Positions 16,497 through 25,919 of a stretch of 64,000 nucleotides of DNA are shown piece by piece. A program made the position numbers and the translations under genes. The notes beneath the pieces were generated by a model. The model did no database searches and had not been told where the DNA came from. It saw nothing but the letters and a program-made list of their open reading frames with translations. The stretch is from Shimia sp040370365 (GTDB taxonomy: Bacteria; Pseudomonadota; Alphaproteobacteria; Rhodobacterales; Rhodobacteraceae). The stretch's first letter is position 1; each line of letters opens with the position of its first letter. The stretch is taken from assembly GCF_040370365.1 (NCBI RefSeq), contig NZ_BAABWQ010000001.1, positions 558,001-622,000 on the forward strand, in the 5' to 3' direction.

Positions 16497-18056
16497 ATGT
16501 CCGATATTTCTCATGACCGCCTCCTCATCATTGACTTCGGAAGCCAGGTTACGCAGCTGATTGCGCGCCGCCTGCGCGAACTGAACGTTTATTGCGAAAT
16601 TCACCCCTACCAGAACGTCGACATGGACTTCGTGCGCAGCTTCGCACCCAAAGCCGTGATTTTCTCTGGGGGCCCCGACAGTGTGACCCGAGAGGGCTCA
16701 CCTCGCGCGCCACAAGAGATTTTTGACTACGGTGTACCAATCCTTGGCATCTGTTACGGTCAACAAACCATGATGACGCAACTGGGCGGCAAAGTGGAAA
16801 GCGGTCACGGCACCGCCGAATTCGGCCGCGCCTTTGTAACTCCTCAAAATGGCTTGGACATTCTGGACGGCTGGTTTGCTGACGGCGACGAACAAGTCTG
16901 GATGAGCCACGGCGACCACGTCAGCGAAATCGCGCCGGGCTTTGAGGTCTATGGCACCTCACCCAATGCGCCTTATGCGATCACCGCCGACACCAAGCGT
17001 CATTTTTATGCGGTGCAATTCCACCCCGAAGTGCACCACACGCCCAACGGCGCAAAACTCTATGAGAACTTTGTAAAAATTGCTGGTTTCTCTGGCGATT
17101 GGACCATGGGCGCCTATCGCGAACAGATGATTGCAGCCATCCGTGACCAAGTTGGTGACAAACAGGTGATCTGCGGTTTGTCTGGTGGTGTTGACAGTTC
17201 CGTGGCTGCGATCTTGATTCACGAGGCCATCGGCGATCAACTGACATGTGTGTTTGTCGACCATGGTTTGCTCCGAAAGAACGAGGCTGAGGAAGTGGTC
17301 GCGATGTTCCGCGACAACTACAATATCCAACTGATCCATGCAGACGAAAGTGATCTGTTTCTTGGTGAACTGGACGGTCAATCTGATCCAGAAACCAAAC
17401 GCAAAATCATTGGTAAGCTGTTCATCGATGTGTTCCAAAAACATGCTGACACCATCGATGGCGCCGAATTCCTCGCCCAAGGCACGCTCTATCCGGATGT
17501 GATCGAAAGTGTAAGCTTCTCTGGCGGTCCCTCTGTGACCATCAAAAGCCACCACAATGTGGGTGGATTGCCGGAAAAGATGGGTCTCAAACTGGTTGAA
17601 CCGCTGCGTGAACTCTTCAAAGATGAAGTCCGCGCTTTGGGCCGCGAGTTGGGCCTCCCACAAAGCTTCATTGGTCGCCACCCCTTCCCGGGACCGGGCC
17701 TTGCGATCCGCTGCCCCGGTGAAATCACCATCGAAAAGCTCGATATCCTGCGTGAAGCGGATGCGATTTTCATCGACCAGATCCGCAAACACGGTCTCTA
17801 CGATGACATCTGGCAGGCCTTTGTGGCAATCTTGCCCGTGCGCACTGTGGGCGTGATGGGCGACGGCCGGACCTATGACTTCGCCTGCGCGCTGCGCGCG
17901 GTGACCTCTGTGGATGGTATGACCGCAGATTACTATCCGTTCAGCCACGAGTTCCTCGGCGAGACCGCCACGCGGATCATCAACGAGGTCAAAGGCATCA
18001 ACCGCTGTACCTACGACATCACCTCAAAGCCTCCGGGCACAATTGAGTGGGAATAA
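16497..18056 (+). CDS. guaA: GMP synthase (glutamine-hydrolysing)
   Basis: 519 residues. N-terminal class I glutamine amidotransferase with nucleophile C86 (GICYGQQ) and the H-P-E dyad near residue 177 (FHPEVHHT); then the ATP pyrophosphatase domain with P-loop GLSGGVDSS (about 227-235) and the GMP synthase dimerisation domain ending in KPPGTIEWE. It aminates XMP to GMP in purine synthesis. Divergent from mgtC with 160 bp between; monocistronic with its own terminator. Confidence 0.97.
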   Translation: MSDISHDRLLIIDFGSQVTQLIARRLRELNVYCEIHPYQNVDMDFVRSFAPKAVIFSGGPDSVTREGSPRAPQEIFDYGVPILGICYGQQTMMTQLGGKVESGHGTAEFGRAFVTPQNGLDILDGWFADGDEQVWMSHGDHVSEIAPGFEVYGTSPNAPYAITADTKRHFYAVQFHPEVHHTPNGAKLYENFVKIAGFSGDWTMGAYREQMIAAIRDQVGDKQVICGLSGGVDSSVAAILIHEAIGDQLTCVFVDHGLLRKNEAEEVVAMFRDNYNIQLIHADESDLFLGELDGQSDPETKRKIIGKLFIDVFQKHADTIDGAEFLAQGTLYPDVIESVSFSGGPSVTIKSHHNVGGLPEKMGLKLVEPLRELFKDEVRALGRELGLPQSFIGRHPFPGPGLAIRCPGEITIEKLDILREADAIFIDQIRKHGLYDDIWQAFVAILPVRTVGVMGDGRTYDFACALRAVTSVDGMTADYYPFSHEFLGETATRIINEVKGINRCTYDITSKPPGTIEWE

Positions 18057-18067
18057 GAGTAACACAG

Positions 18068-18096
18068 ATGCCGCGCCTTAAGCGCGGCATTTTTTG
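18068..18096 (+). terminator. rho-independent terminator of guaA
   Basis: ATGCCGCGC (18068-18076) pairs with GCGCGGCAT (18082-18090) around a CTTA-type loop and runs into TTTTTTG, 11 bp after the guaA stop. Confidence 0.93.
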
Positions 18097-18189
18097 TTAA
18101 GCGCCTGCAACAAGTTTTCATGGTCTGAAATCAAATTCTTCTGGCATGTCCGGCGCACCTGCGCGAAACATCTTTGCGGAGGATATGTT

Positions 18190-18540
18190 GTGAAGTTCAC
18201 CATTCTATGCGTTCTGAGCTTAATCGCTGTGCCAACACTTGCCGTCGCGACACCTCCGCTGGCGTGTGAGGGCGTGCATGGCAACGTGTTTCTGTCCGTT
18301 GCCGGCAGCGCCGTACAAATTTGGCGAACAGACAGTGCGCGCCAAACCGGTGTCGCGCTCCAGATGTCGCAGGAGCATGAAGAGTTTCCCTCAGCTTGGT
18401 CGCTAAGCGTTGCAGGCGCGCAAAGCACTTTGGTCGTTCATGAAAACGTTTGCGATACCGTTGGCGGGCAGTTCCCGCTCTCCTTTTCACTGATAGTCGA
18501 TCAGCGCCTGACCTACGGCTGCTGCACCGTCGCCGAATGA
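18190..18540 (+). CDS. small exported protein, COG3650-like
   Basis: 116 residues starting at a GTG with GGAGG 7 nt upstream. A signal peptide is evident (KFTILCVLSLIAVPTLAVA), cleaved before TPPLACEG. The mature part has cysteines in LACEG, NVCDT and a terminal GCC, and ends SFSLIVDQRLTYGCC, resembling the COG3650 group of predicted periplasmic/lipoprotein-like domains. Function unknown. It precedes the ABM gene by 7 bp and is probably its operon partner. Confidence 0.6.
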   Translation: MKFTILCVLSLIAVPTLAVATPPLACEGVHGNVFLSVAGSAVQIWRTDSARQTGVALQMSQEHEEFPSAWSLSVAGAQSTLVVHENVCDTVGGQFPLSFSLIVDQRLTYGCCTVAE

Positions 18541-18547
18541 GCTTACG

Positions 18548-18841
18548 ATGACCAACGCCCCCAACGTTCGCCTAACCGGCCACATCGATGTGCCCGCCGA
18601 TCGCATGGCAGCGGTCAGCGCCGCGCTGCCGCTGCACATCGCGCTCACACATGAAGAACCCGGCTGTCTGTCCTTTGAAGTCACCAAAGACCCAATGACC
18701 GCCGGCCGCTTCCTTGTGGCAGAGCTTTTTGTCGACCGCGCTGCCTTTGATGCCCATCAGACCCGCACCAAAGCCTCGGAATGGGCGACCATAACCGCGG
18801 GCATCCCGCGGGCATACAATATAGAAGAAATCCCTACATGA
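18548..18841 (+). CDS. antibiotic biosynthesis monooxygenase (ABM) domain protein
   Basis: 97-residue dimeric ferredoxin-like alpha-beta barrel protein. EEPGCLSFEV followed by FLVAELFVDRAAFDAHQTR is the usual ABM pattern seen in YgiN-type quinol monooxygenases and uncharacterised homologues. Substrate unknown. Its stop overlaps the EamA start in ATGA, so the two are translationally coupled. Confidence 0.8.
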   Translation: MTNAPNVRLTGHIDVPADRMAAVSAALPLHIALTHEEPGCLSFEVTKDPMTAGRFLVAELFVDRAAFDAHQTRTKASEWATITAGIPRAYNIEEIPT

Positions 18842-19704
18842 ATGACACTTTCAAAGCCGCCCTCTGGATGAGCGGCGCCATCGTGTCGTTCACCAGCATG
18901 GCCATCGCTGGGCGCGCGGTCAGCTTTGAGCTCGATACGTTTGAGATCATGATGTACCGCAGCCTGATCGGTGTTGTCTTGGTTTGTGGCGTTGCAGGCA
19001 TGGCGGGCACCCTCTCTCAGGTCACACGCCGCAATCTCGGGCTGCACTTTGTACGCAACATCTGTCATTTCGCAGGGCAGAACCTTTGGTTTTACGCCAT
19101 TACGGTTATTCCGCTCGCCCAAGTCTTTGCTTTGGAGTTCACGTCGCCTATATGGGCCATATTGCTGTCGCCGCTGATCCTAAAGGAACGGCTTCGTCCC
19201 ATTGGGTTGATCGCCGCCCTAATCGGCTTCATCGGCATTCTGATTGTAGCGCGTCCAAATCCCCAAGCGCTTGATATGGGCCAAGCCGCTGCGGCCACCG
19301 CTGCTATAGGCTTTGCACTCACTGCGCTTTTCACACGAAAACTTACCCGCAGTGAAGGCATCACCTGTATTTTGTTCTACCTGACCGTGATGCAAGCAGC
19401 CTTCGGCGTTTTGTTTGCCGGCTTTGACGGGGACATCGCCTGGCCCTCTATTGCCAGCTTGCCTTGGCTCCTGCTCATTGCCTGCGCGGGACTCATCGCG
19501 CATTTCTGCCTAACAACCGCATTGCGACTCGCTCCCGCCTCGGTTGTCATGCCTATCGATTTTGTCAGGTTACCGCTGATTGCTGTTGTAGGAATGACAC
19601 TATATGGCGAAAGCATCGATATTTGGGTCTTAATAGGCGCGACAATTATTTTTACAGGCAATTACATAAACATACTTGCTCAACTCCGCTTAGCGCGCAG
19701 ATAA
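18838..19704 (+). CDS. EamA/DMT-superfamily transporter
   Basis: 288 residues, about ten transmembrane segments in two EamA repeats (FKAALWMSGAIVSFTSMAIA; LGLHFVRNICHFAGQNLWFYA; FALEFTSPIWAILLSPLILK; PIDFVRLPLIAVVGMTLYGE). This subtype (RhaT/YdcZ-like, with PIDFxRLP) is common in Rhodobacteraceae; cargo unknown. The ATG at 18838 overlaps the ABM stop, which decides the start. Confidence 0.87.
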   Translation: MNDTFKAALWMSGAIVSFTSMAIAGRAVSFELDTFEIMMYRSLIGVVLVCGVAGMAGTLSQVTRRNLGLHFVRNICHFAGQNLWFYAITVIPLAQVFALEFTSPIWAILLSPLILKERLRPIGLIAALIGFIGILIVARPNPQALDMGQAAAATAAIGFALTALFTRKLTRSEGITCILFYLTVMQAAFGVLFAGFDGDIAWPSIASLPWLLLIACAGLIAHFCLTTALRLAPASVVMPIDFVRLPLIAVVGMTLYGESIDIWVLIGATIIFTGNYINILAQLRLARR

Positions 19705-19719
19705 CATTGACGCGAAGTC

Positions 19720-19729
19720 ACGTTAACGT
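19720..19729 (+). promoter_or_regulatory. 10-bp palindrome upstream of fadL-like gene
   Basis: ACGTTAACGT is a perfect palindrome 94 bp before the porin start, close to TTGACG and TTGACT hexamers that could be -35 elements. It may be a binding site for a TetR- or GntR-type repressor; this is a guess from position and symmetry. Confidence 0.3.
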
Positions 19730-19822
19730 AAGGGGATCGTTTCGTTGACTTAACCAATGCTGCGCGAATAGCCTCTGCAAAGCAATAAAAAAACACTCAG
19801 ACGAACACGGGACAAACAACAC

Positions 19823-20914
19823 ATGAAAAAAGTGCTTATGGGAGCCACCGCGCTTGCGATGGTTGGAGGAGCATCTTTCGCCGGAGGAATCGACCGCTCA
19901 GGACAAGGTGTCAACATTCTGTTTGAAGAAGGGAACTACCTTCAGTTTACCTTCTCGCGGGTAAATCCGAGCGTCACGGGAACCAACCCAATTCCAGCGG
20001 TTGGCAACTCCAACGATGTTGCGAAGTCTTACAACACGTTCGGCTTTGGCTACAAACACGAAATCAACGAAAAATTGGATATGGCCCTGATCTATGATCA
20101 ACCGTTTGGCGCGCATATTCATTACACTGACGGTCCTCTGTCCGCTGGCGGCGCTGCTGGGCTCCCGTACGACGGATTGGCAGAAATCAATAGCGACGCA
20201 CTGACTGCATTGTTGCAATACGACTTGGGCAACGGTTTCAGCATCCACGGCGGTGCTCGTGCTCTTAAAGTACGCGGTACCATTCAATCTGGTAACGGCA
20301 TTCTACGTGCCAGCAGCGACTACGATTTTGGTGGCGTAGTCGGCGTCGCTTATGAGAAGCCAGAGATTGCTTTGCGCGTGGCCCTGACATATGCAACTGA
20401 GATCAATAATGCTTTTGAAGGGGTTAATGCAGCGTTCCCCGCTGGTTCGCAGGACCGCGTATTTGACGTTGATTTCCCGGAGAGTGTGAACCTCGACTTC
20501 CAAACCGGTGTCGCAGCCAATACACTGGTGTTCGGCTCCGTGCGTTGGGTCGGCTGGGGTGGATTCAGCCTAGATACGACACCCGAAGGATCATGGGTCG
20601 ACTTCTCTGATGACACGATCAACTACACTTTGGGTGTTGGACAGCGCATAAATGACAAACTGTCGGTTGCGCTTCAGGTCGGATATGAAAAAGCTGGCAA
20701 TCGCCCCTCGACAACAGCGCTTGCACCAACAACCGGTTCAAAAAGTGTAGGCTTGGGAGCAACGTACCAAGTAAACGAAAAGCTCTCTGTGTCTGGTGGT
20801 CTGACCTACGCAATTCCGGGCGATCAGTCCTATAACCTATCACCTGGTGTCGACATCGCGTTTGAAGACAACGAAGCGATTGGTGCAGGTTTCCGCATCG
20901 GTTATCGCTTCTGA
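19823..20914 (+). CDS. OmpP1/FadL-family outer membrane protein
   Basis: 363 residues. Signal peptide MKKVLMGATALAMVGGASFA precedes GGIDRSGQGVNILFEEGNY, the usual start of mature alphaproteobacterial FadL homologues. The rest alternates short beta strands and loops, ending in the aromatic GAGFRIGYRF expected of an outer-membrane barrel. FadL proteins admit long-chain fatty acids and other hydrophobic compounds. Monocistronic, with an upstream palindrome and a downstream terminator; no fad genes adjoin. Confidence 0.88.
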   Translation: MKKVLMGATALAMVGGASFAGGIDRSGQGVNILFEEGNYLQFTFSRVNPSVTGTNPIPAVGNSNDVAKSYNTFGFGYKHEINEKLDMALIYDQPFGAHIHYTDGPLSAGGAAGLPYDGLAEINSDALTALLQYDLGNGFSIHGGARALKVRGTIQSGNGILRASSDYDFGGVVGVAYEKPEIALRVALTYATEINNAFEGVNAAFPAGSQDRVFDVDFPESVNLDFQTGVAANTLVFGSVRWVGWGGFSLDTTPEGSWVDFSDDTINYTLGVGQRINDKLSVALQVGYEKAGNRPSTTALAPTTGSKSVGLGATYQVNEKLSVSGGLTYAIPGDQSYNLSPGVDIAFEDNEAIGAGFRIGYRF

Positions 20915-20937
20915 TCTTTGTATCAAACCGAATACAG

Positions 20938-20967
20938 AGCCCCGCCCTTTCGGTGGGGCTTTTTCTT
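20938..20967 (+). terminator. rho-independent terminator of fadL-like gene
   Basis: AGCCCCGCC (20938-20946) pairs with GGTGGGGCT (20952-20960) with one G:T pair, loop CTTTC, followed by TTTTC. Confidence 0.92.
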
Positions 20968-21017
20968 TGCGCAGGTTTCGGAGTGCGCTGATTTGCTTAA
21001 ACGACTAAGCCAAAGCA

Positions 21018-21932
21018 ATGAGCACACTCGCACAAAAAAGCCTCTCTCCCCGCACTTGGGTGGAACTCTTCCTGCTCGCTGCGCTCTGGGGCGCTGTATT
21101 TTTCACAAATCGTATGGCCTTAATCGAAATTGGCCCGATCACGTTGGTGGCGCATCGCGTGTTCTGGGCCGCGCTTCTGCTGTGGGGCATCATCTGGCTG
21201 CGCGGCCACGCTGTGCCACGCTCCATGCGCCTGTGGGCTGCGTTCCTTGTCATGGGGCTGCTCAACAACCTGATCCCCTTCAGCTTGCTGAATTACGCAC
21301 AGCTCACCATTGAAAGTGGTCTGGCCTCGATCTTCAACGCGGCTACGGCGTTCTTTGGTGTGCTGCTCGCCGCCCTCTTTCTGGCTGACGAACGTCTGAC
21401 TCTCCAAAAGAGTCTCGGCTTAGGACTTGGATTTCTTGGCGTGGCAACCGCCATTGGCCTCAGCCACCTCACCGAGATCAATCCGCGGTCGTTGGCACAG
21501 ATCGCGGCACTGCTGGCGACGCTGTCATATGGAGTCGCAGGTATATGGGCCCGCAAACAACTGTCAGGTGTCACACCCATTGTGGCGACGGCTGGCATGC
21601 TGTCCTGCTCCTCATTTATGGCATTACCGCTTGCATATTTAGTCGAGGGCCCGGTTACCTTATCCCTTGCCGCACCCACTTGGGCATCAATTGCATATGG
21701 AGCCATCTTGGGCACCGCTGGGGCCTATTTGCTTTACTACCGCGTCCTTGCAGCCGCAGGCAGTGGCAACCTCCTGGTGGTCACGCTCTTGATCCCACCC
21801 TTTGCCATTCTTCTGGGGACGATCTTTCTCAATGAAACGCTGCACCCACGCGCATTTGTAGGTTTTGGTCTGTTGACTGTCGGCCTCGTCGTGCTGGACG
21901 GGCGTCTTGTGCCGCAAAAAAGGCGTGTGTGA
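21018..21932 (+). CDS. EamA/DMT-superfamily transporter
   Basis: 304 residues with ten predicted helices: WVELFLLAALWGAVFFTNRM at the start, IGPITLVAHRVFWAALLLW, and the second-repeat motif YRVLAAAGSGNLLVVTLLIPPFAILLG (read in parts) near the end. An inner-membrane exporter of unknown cargo, of a different subfamily from the copies at 5433 and 18838. It may be transcribed with the DUF1330 gene 90 bp downstream. Confidence 0.87.
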   Translation: MSTLAQKSLSPRTWVELFLLAALWGAVFFTNRMALIEIGPITLVAHRVFWAALLLWGIIWLRGHAVPRSMRLWAAFLVMGLLNNLIPFSLLNYAQLTIESGLASIFNAATAFFGVLLAALFLADERLTLQKSLGLGLGFLGVATAIGLSHLTEINPRSLAQIAALLATLSYGVAGIWARKQLSGVTPIVATAGMLSCSSFMALPLAYLVEGPVTLSLAAPTWASIAYGAILGTAGAYLLYYRVLAAAGSGNLLVVTLLIPPFAILLGTIFLNETLHPRAFVGFGLLTVGLVVLDGRLVPQKRRV

Positions 21933-22022
21933 GATGCCACATACCTGTGAACTCCGCTTGCCATGCCCCCTTCCCCTTTGGCACGGTGTCTCCAAAACTA
22001 AAAAATACGAAGGGAAGCCAGA

Positions 22023-22316
22023 ATGGCCAAAGGGTACTGGATTGGACGCGTGGATGTGGATGACATCAACGCCTATCAGAAATACGTGGCAGCCAACGCC
22101 AAACCATTCGCTGCATATGGCGCACGATTTCTTGTGCGCGGAGGCACTTTTGAAAATCCAGAAGGCACCGCGCGCAGTCGCAATGTGGTGATTGAATTCC
22201 CTTCTTATCAGGCCGCGCTCGACTGTTATCACTCCGCCGACTACCAAGCCGCGAAAGCACTGCGTGTCCCTGTCAGCGATGGCGATATCGTGATTGTAGA
22301 AGGGTATGATGTATGA
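22023..22316 (+). CDS. DUF1330 family protein
   Basis: 97-residue dimeric alpha-beta barrel protein. MAKGYWIGRVDVDD, FLVRGGTFENPEG and VVIEFPSYQAALDCYHSADYQ are the classic DUF1330 signatures. Function unknown; relatives resemble ABM/EthD-type folds. GAAGGGAAG precedes the ATG. It overlaps the start of the TerB gene by 4 nt. Confidence 0.87.
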   Translation: MAKGYWIGRVDVDDINAYQKYVAANAKPFAAYGARFLVRGGTFENPEGTARSRNVVIEFPSYQAALDCYHSADYQAAKALRVPVSDGDIVIVEGYDV

Positions 22317-22741
22317 TTTGGGATCAGCTATTGCACCGCCTTATGGGGACACCAAACACCCCGCCGCTGCCTGAGCCCGATGAAAAACTCGCCCTTGGTG
22401 CACTGTTGGTACGCGTCGCTAAATCCGATCATTCGTATCACGCACTCGAAATCGGTGAGATTGATCGTATCCTCTGCGAAACCTTCAGTCTGAAGCCGAT
22501 TGAGGCTGCCAAACTGCGCGCCACATGTGAAAAACTAGAAAATGCCGCTCCGGGCACGCCAGATTTCGCTTTGCTGATCCGTGAAAACGTTGACTACCCG
22601 CACCGTTTGGAAGTCGCAAACAAACTGTTCAAAGTCATTGAGGCAGATGGCAAACATCTTCCCGAGGAAGACGCCAGCCTGCACGAGATCGAAGCCATTC
22701 TAGGCATCAAACCAGAAGACAGCCCAGCTGGCCCCGCATAA
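22313..22741 (+). CDS. TerB-like (tellurite resistance family) protein
   Basis: 142 residues, all-helical. The core EKLALGALLVRVAKSDHSYHALEIGEIDRIL and LFKVIEADGKHLPEEDASLHEIEAILGI (each read in parts) show the two acidic, metal-ligand-like clusters of TerB-fold proteins. Such proteins are cytosolic and often membrane-associated through partners; no function is established for this subtype. It is coupled to DUF1330 by a 4-nt overlap and has a paralogue at 31622. Confidence 0.8.
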   Translation: MIWDQLLHRLMGTPNTPPLPEPDEKLALGALLVRVAKSDHSYHALEIGEIDRILCETFSLKPIEAAKLRATCEKLENAAPGTPDFALLIRENVDYPHRLEVANKLFKVIEADGKHLPEEDASLHEIEAILGIKPEDSPAGPA

Positions 22742-22761
22742 GCGGGACCAGCCTGTGGTCT

Positions 22762-24189
22762 CTAAGCCAAACTTGGCAGCCAGAGCACGATACTGGGGAA
22801 CGCAACCAGCAACGCGATGGTCACGGCATCCGCAAGGAAGAACGGTGTGACGCCTTTGAAGACATCTTGCACTGTCAGATCGTCGCGTACACCGGCCACC
22901 ACAAAGCAGTTTAGGCCAATTGGCGGGGTGATCAGACAGAACTCCGCCATTTTCACCACCAGAATACCGAACCAGATCGCACACATGGTCCCGCTCATGC
23001 CAAATGTGCTTTCCGCCGCCGTCACGGCCTCGCCACCGTTCAGAGCCATCACAGCAGGATAGACAACCGGCAAGGTCAGCAACAGCATGCCAATCGCATC
23101 CATGAACATCCCCAAAACGGCATAGGCCAACAGGATGCACACAAGGATCAACCACGGCGACATGGTCAGTGAAGTGATCCAGTCTGAAAACGCCCCCGGC
23201 AAATCTGCAAATCCCAGAAAGCGTACATAGATCAGCACCCCCCAGATGATGGTGAAGATCATCACCGTTAGCTTCGCTGTATCAAGCAGCGCCATCTTCA
23301 ACTCAGGCCAGCGCATCCCGCGGATCAACGCCAAAAGGAACACAATAAACGCCCCCACAGCTCCGCCTTCGGTGGGCGTGCCCCAGGCATCGCCAAACGG
23401 GTTGTAAACAAAGAAGATGATGATCACGACAACGGCCACAATCGGCAATGCAGGTGGCAATGCGGCAAACCGCTCACGCCACGTGAACCCTGTCACCGGC
23501 GGGCCGACATTCTTGAAGACCAAGGCGATGCCGATAATCATCGCGGCATACACTATGGCCGAAAACGCCCCGGGAATGAAGCCAGCCAGCAACAGCTTGC
23601 CCACGTCCTGCTCAACGATAATGGCATAAATCACAAGGATCGCAGATGGTGGGATCAACGACGCCAATGTGCCGCCTGCCGCCACCACGCCAGCTGCAAA
23701 TTGCTTGTTGTAGCCAACTTTGAGCATCTCCGGGATCGCAATGCGTGCGAACACCGCCGCAGTTGCCACTGACGCGCCTGACACGGCCGCAAACCCTGCG
23801 GTCGCAAACACCGTGGACACGGCCAATCCGCCCGGCACCCAAGCGATCCACTTTTTCGCGGCATCAAACAGCGCCGTGGTGAGCTTCGCGTAGTAGGCCA
23901 GATAGCCAATCAGAATAAACGTCGGGATGAGGCTCAACGCCTGAGAGGACACTTTGGAATGTGGCACCGATCCAGCGATGGCGATGGACTTACCCAATGC
24001 CCCATCCCAGATTTCGCGCCGCTCGTTCCAAAACAGGAGTTTTTCAGGCGCATAGCCCATTTTGGCCCAGAATATCCACACAATGCCGATAAACCCGGCC
24101 AAAGCTGCGGCAAAAGCCACCCGCATGCCCAGCACAACAAGCACGAGCATGCCACCCGTGACCCACAGGCCAATGGTGATGTTATCCAT
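22762..24189 (-). CDS. dctM: TRAP transporter large permease DctM
   Basis: 475 residues with about twelve transmembrane helices; SVFATAGFAAVSGASVATAA, IPPSAILVIYAIIVEQD and TPPIGLNCFVVAGV are the family's most conserved stretches. It forms the sodium-coupled translocation pathway of a TRAP uptake system. ATG at 24189 has GGGGAG about 7 nt upstream inside dctQ and overlaps that gene by 8 nt. Last gene of the dctP-dctQ-dctM operon; convergent with the TerB gene. Confidence 0.92.
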   Translation of the reverse strand: MDNITIGLWVTGGMLVLVVLGMRVAFAAALAGFIGIVWIFWAKMGYAPEKLLFWNERREIWDGALGKSIAIAGSVPHSKVSSQALSLIPTFILIGYLAYYAKLTTALFDAAKKWIAWVPGGLAVSTVFATAGFAAVSGASVATAAVFARIAIPEMLKVGYNKQFAAGVVAAGGTLASLIPPSAILVIYAIIVEQDVGKLLLAGFIPGAFSAIVYAAMIIGIALVFKNVGPPVTGFTWRERFAALPPALPIVAVVVIIIFFVYNPFGDAWGTPTEGGAVGAFIVFLLALIRGMRWPELKMALLDTAKLTVMIFTIIWGVLIYVRFLGFADLPGAFSDWITSLTMSPWLILVCILLAYAVLGMFMDAIGMLLLTLPVVYPAVMALNGGEAVTAAESTFGMSGTMCAIWFGILVVKMAEFCLITPPIGLNCFVVAGVRDDLTVQDVFKGVTPFFLADAVTIALLVAFPSIVLWLPSLA

Positions 24190-24817
24190 TTTCACCACTC
24201 CCCAGCTGGTCGACCTCTGCACGGGCCTGTTCTTCGATGCTCTGCACAAGCGGCACCGCCACTGGCGTTGGCAAATTCAGCACAAGCGCACGCCCATAAC
24301 CGTATGCTTGCAATGCTAACCTCAGGCACATCACAAAAAACGCCATTGGCACGATCAACTTTGACGGCCAGATCGGCAACCCAATGTCGATCGAACTGTC
24401 GCGTGAACACAACGGCCGCGCACAATCAAAGGAACGCTCAAAATGCGCCCAGCTGCCCATGGTTAGCGCAATCATCAGCAGCATAATCAACATCACCGAA
24501 AGAAGCTCTGCGCCCCAAAGCGCGCGGCCTCTTAGCTTACCAATCAGCATGTCCATACGGATGTGGCTGCCATCGCGTTGCACATAAGCAATGCCCATCA
24601 CCGCAATCAGCGGCATCAGCACCTCGATATAGTCCACATATCCCGAAAGCGGTGACGCAAAAAACTTACGCCCCCCAACCGAGTAAGCGGCCAAAAACAT
24701 CAAACTGAACACGGCAAGACCGCTCAGCAATGCGAAAAACGTTTCTAACTTGAGTAGATGACGATCAAGCCTGCTCAGTAGGCTGTCGTCTTCAAGCACG
24801 GCGGAACTCCCGGCCAT
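24182..24817 (-). CDS. dctQ: TRAP transporter small permease DctQ
   Basis: 211 residues with four hydrophobic helices; YVDYIEVLMPLIAVMGIAYVQRDGSHIRMD contains the usual DctQ core (Q-R-x-G-x-H-I-R-x-D). An extra soluble loop (FDCARPLCSRDSSIDIGLP) with cysteines lies between helices three and four. AAAAGGGG stands 6 nt before the ATG at 24817, which favours this start over one two codons earlier. It pairs with DctM in the inner membrane. Confidence 0.9.
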   Translation of the reverse strand: MAGSSAVLEDDSLLSRLDRHLLKLETFFALLSGLAVFSLMFLAAYSVGGRKFFASPLSGYVDYIEVLMPLIAVMGIAYVQRDGSHIRMDMLIGKLRGRALWGAELLSVMLIMLLMIALTMGSWAHFERSFDCARPLCSRDSSIDIGLPIWPSKLIVPMAFFVMCLRLALQAYGYGRALVLNLPTPVAVPLVQSIEEQARAEVDQLGSGENG

Positions 24818-24887
24818 GTCCATCCCCTTTTGAGGTGTGCAAAGTGGCCCCGAACACCTCCGAGGCCACTGCATTAGCTATTATATA

Positions 24888-25904
24888 TTAGTTACTTGCG
24901 CGGTGATCTTCGAGTGTTTTAACAACCAGATCATAGAGCTCCTGACCGGGAAGGCCTTGGGCTTCCATGTCCGCAATCCACGCTTCGCGAATTGGATCTG
25001 CGGCTGTGGCGCGGAATTCTGCGATCACAGCCTCGTCCAGTTCAACCTTCTGAACACCTTTCTCAGCCAGCACGCTGTCCCACTTCTCAAGCAGGGTGCC
25101 ATAGTTGGCCACATAGTGCGCGATGGCTTCATCTACAGAGCTGTCCAGCGCTGCACGATGATCATCAGGCAACAGGTCATACGCGTCGATGTTCACCACA
25201 ACCGGGCAGTTAACCGTGCCGGGGTTCAGGTTGGCTGTCCACCAATCCGCTTGGTTGATTGTGCCAAACGCAAGGTGCGCGTGCTGCGCAAATGCGACGG
25301 TGTCTACAACGCCACTTTCCATCGCCTGATAAGCTTCGGTGGCGGTCACAGAAGTCGGCACGCCCCCCACTGCTTCAAACGCTTTGCCCAGACCACCGGT
25401 TGCGCGCACACGCATGCCGTCAAAATCGGCCAGCTCATCGCGCGGTTCACCGGTGCCCACAATGTTGTATTGTGGCATAGGTGAGGTCATCAGCAGCATT
25501 GCATTCCACTGCTCCATTTCCTCAGCCGCTGCAGGGTGTGCGTAGACAGCTTTGGACACAGCAACCTCTTCAGCAAGGTTGGAGACGCCAAGGAACGGAA
25601 GCTCCAGTACGGTCACAACGCGGTTCTTATCGCGGTGATACCCCGCACAGAACTGCGCCATCTCAAACGCACCAATAGAGATCCCATCAAGGTTTTCGCG
25701 GTTCTTGGAAAGCCCACCATAGCTGACGTTCATGGTGAATTCGCCGCCAGTCTTTTCGCTGACCAGTTCTGCGAGCTTTTCTACATGTTCGGTAAACGCA
25801 CGGCGCTTGCCCCAAACAGAGACATTCCACTCAGTTGCCATAGCTTCGGTAACAAAGGCCATAGATAGGGCCGCCACAGCGGTCCGGCTCATCAATTTAC
25901 GCAT
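24888..25904 (-). CDS. dctP: TRAP transporter substrate-binding protein DctP
   Basis: 338 residues. Signal peptide MRKLMSRTAVAALSMAFVTEAMA, mature TEWNVSVWGKRR. TRAP-type binding features follow: LELPFLG, the arginine region GMRVRATGG that normally salt-bridges a substrate carboxylate, and GVVDTVAFAQHAH. The ligand is unknown, but an organic acid is expected. GGGAGGAAA stands upstream of ATG 25904. The operon is divergent from the sensor kinase at 26383, and a near-perfect palindrome lies in its leader. Confidence 0.9.
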   Translation of the reverse strand: MRKLMSRTAVAALSMAFVTEAMATEWNVSVWGKRRAFTEHVEKLAELVSEKTGGEFTMNVSYGGLSKNRENLDGISIGAFEMAQFCAGYHRDKNRVVTVLELPFLGVSNLAEEVAVSKAVYAHPAAAEEMEQWNAMLLMTSPMPQYNIVGTGEPRDELADFDGMRVRATGGLGKAFEAVGGVPTSVTATEAYQAMESGVVDTVAFAQHAHLAFGTINQADWWTANLNPGTVNCPVVVNIDAYDLLPDDHRAALDSSVDEAIAHYVANYGTLLEKWDSVLAEKGVQKVELDEAVIAEFRATAADPIREAWIADMEAQGLPGQELYDLVVKTLEDHRASN

Positions 25905-25919
25905 AGTTTCCTCCCGATT

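Noticed and set aside
16959..17948. 329-codon open frame on the minus strand
   Set aside because: It lies entirely antisense to guaA, whose motifs are complete; the long frame follows from GC-biased codon use.
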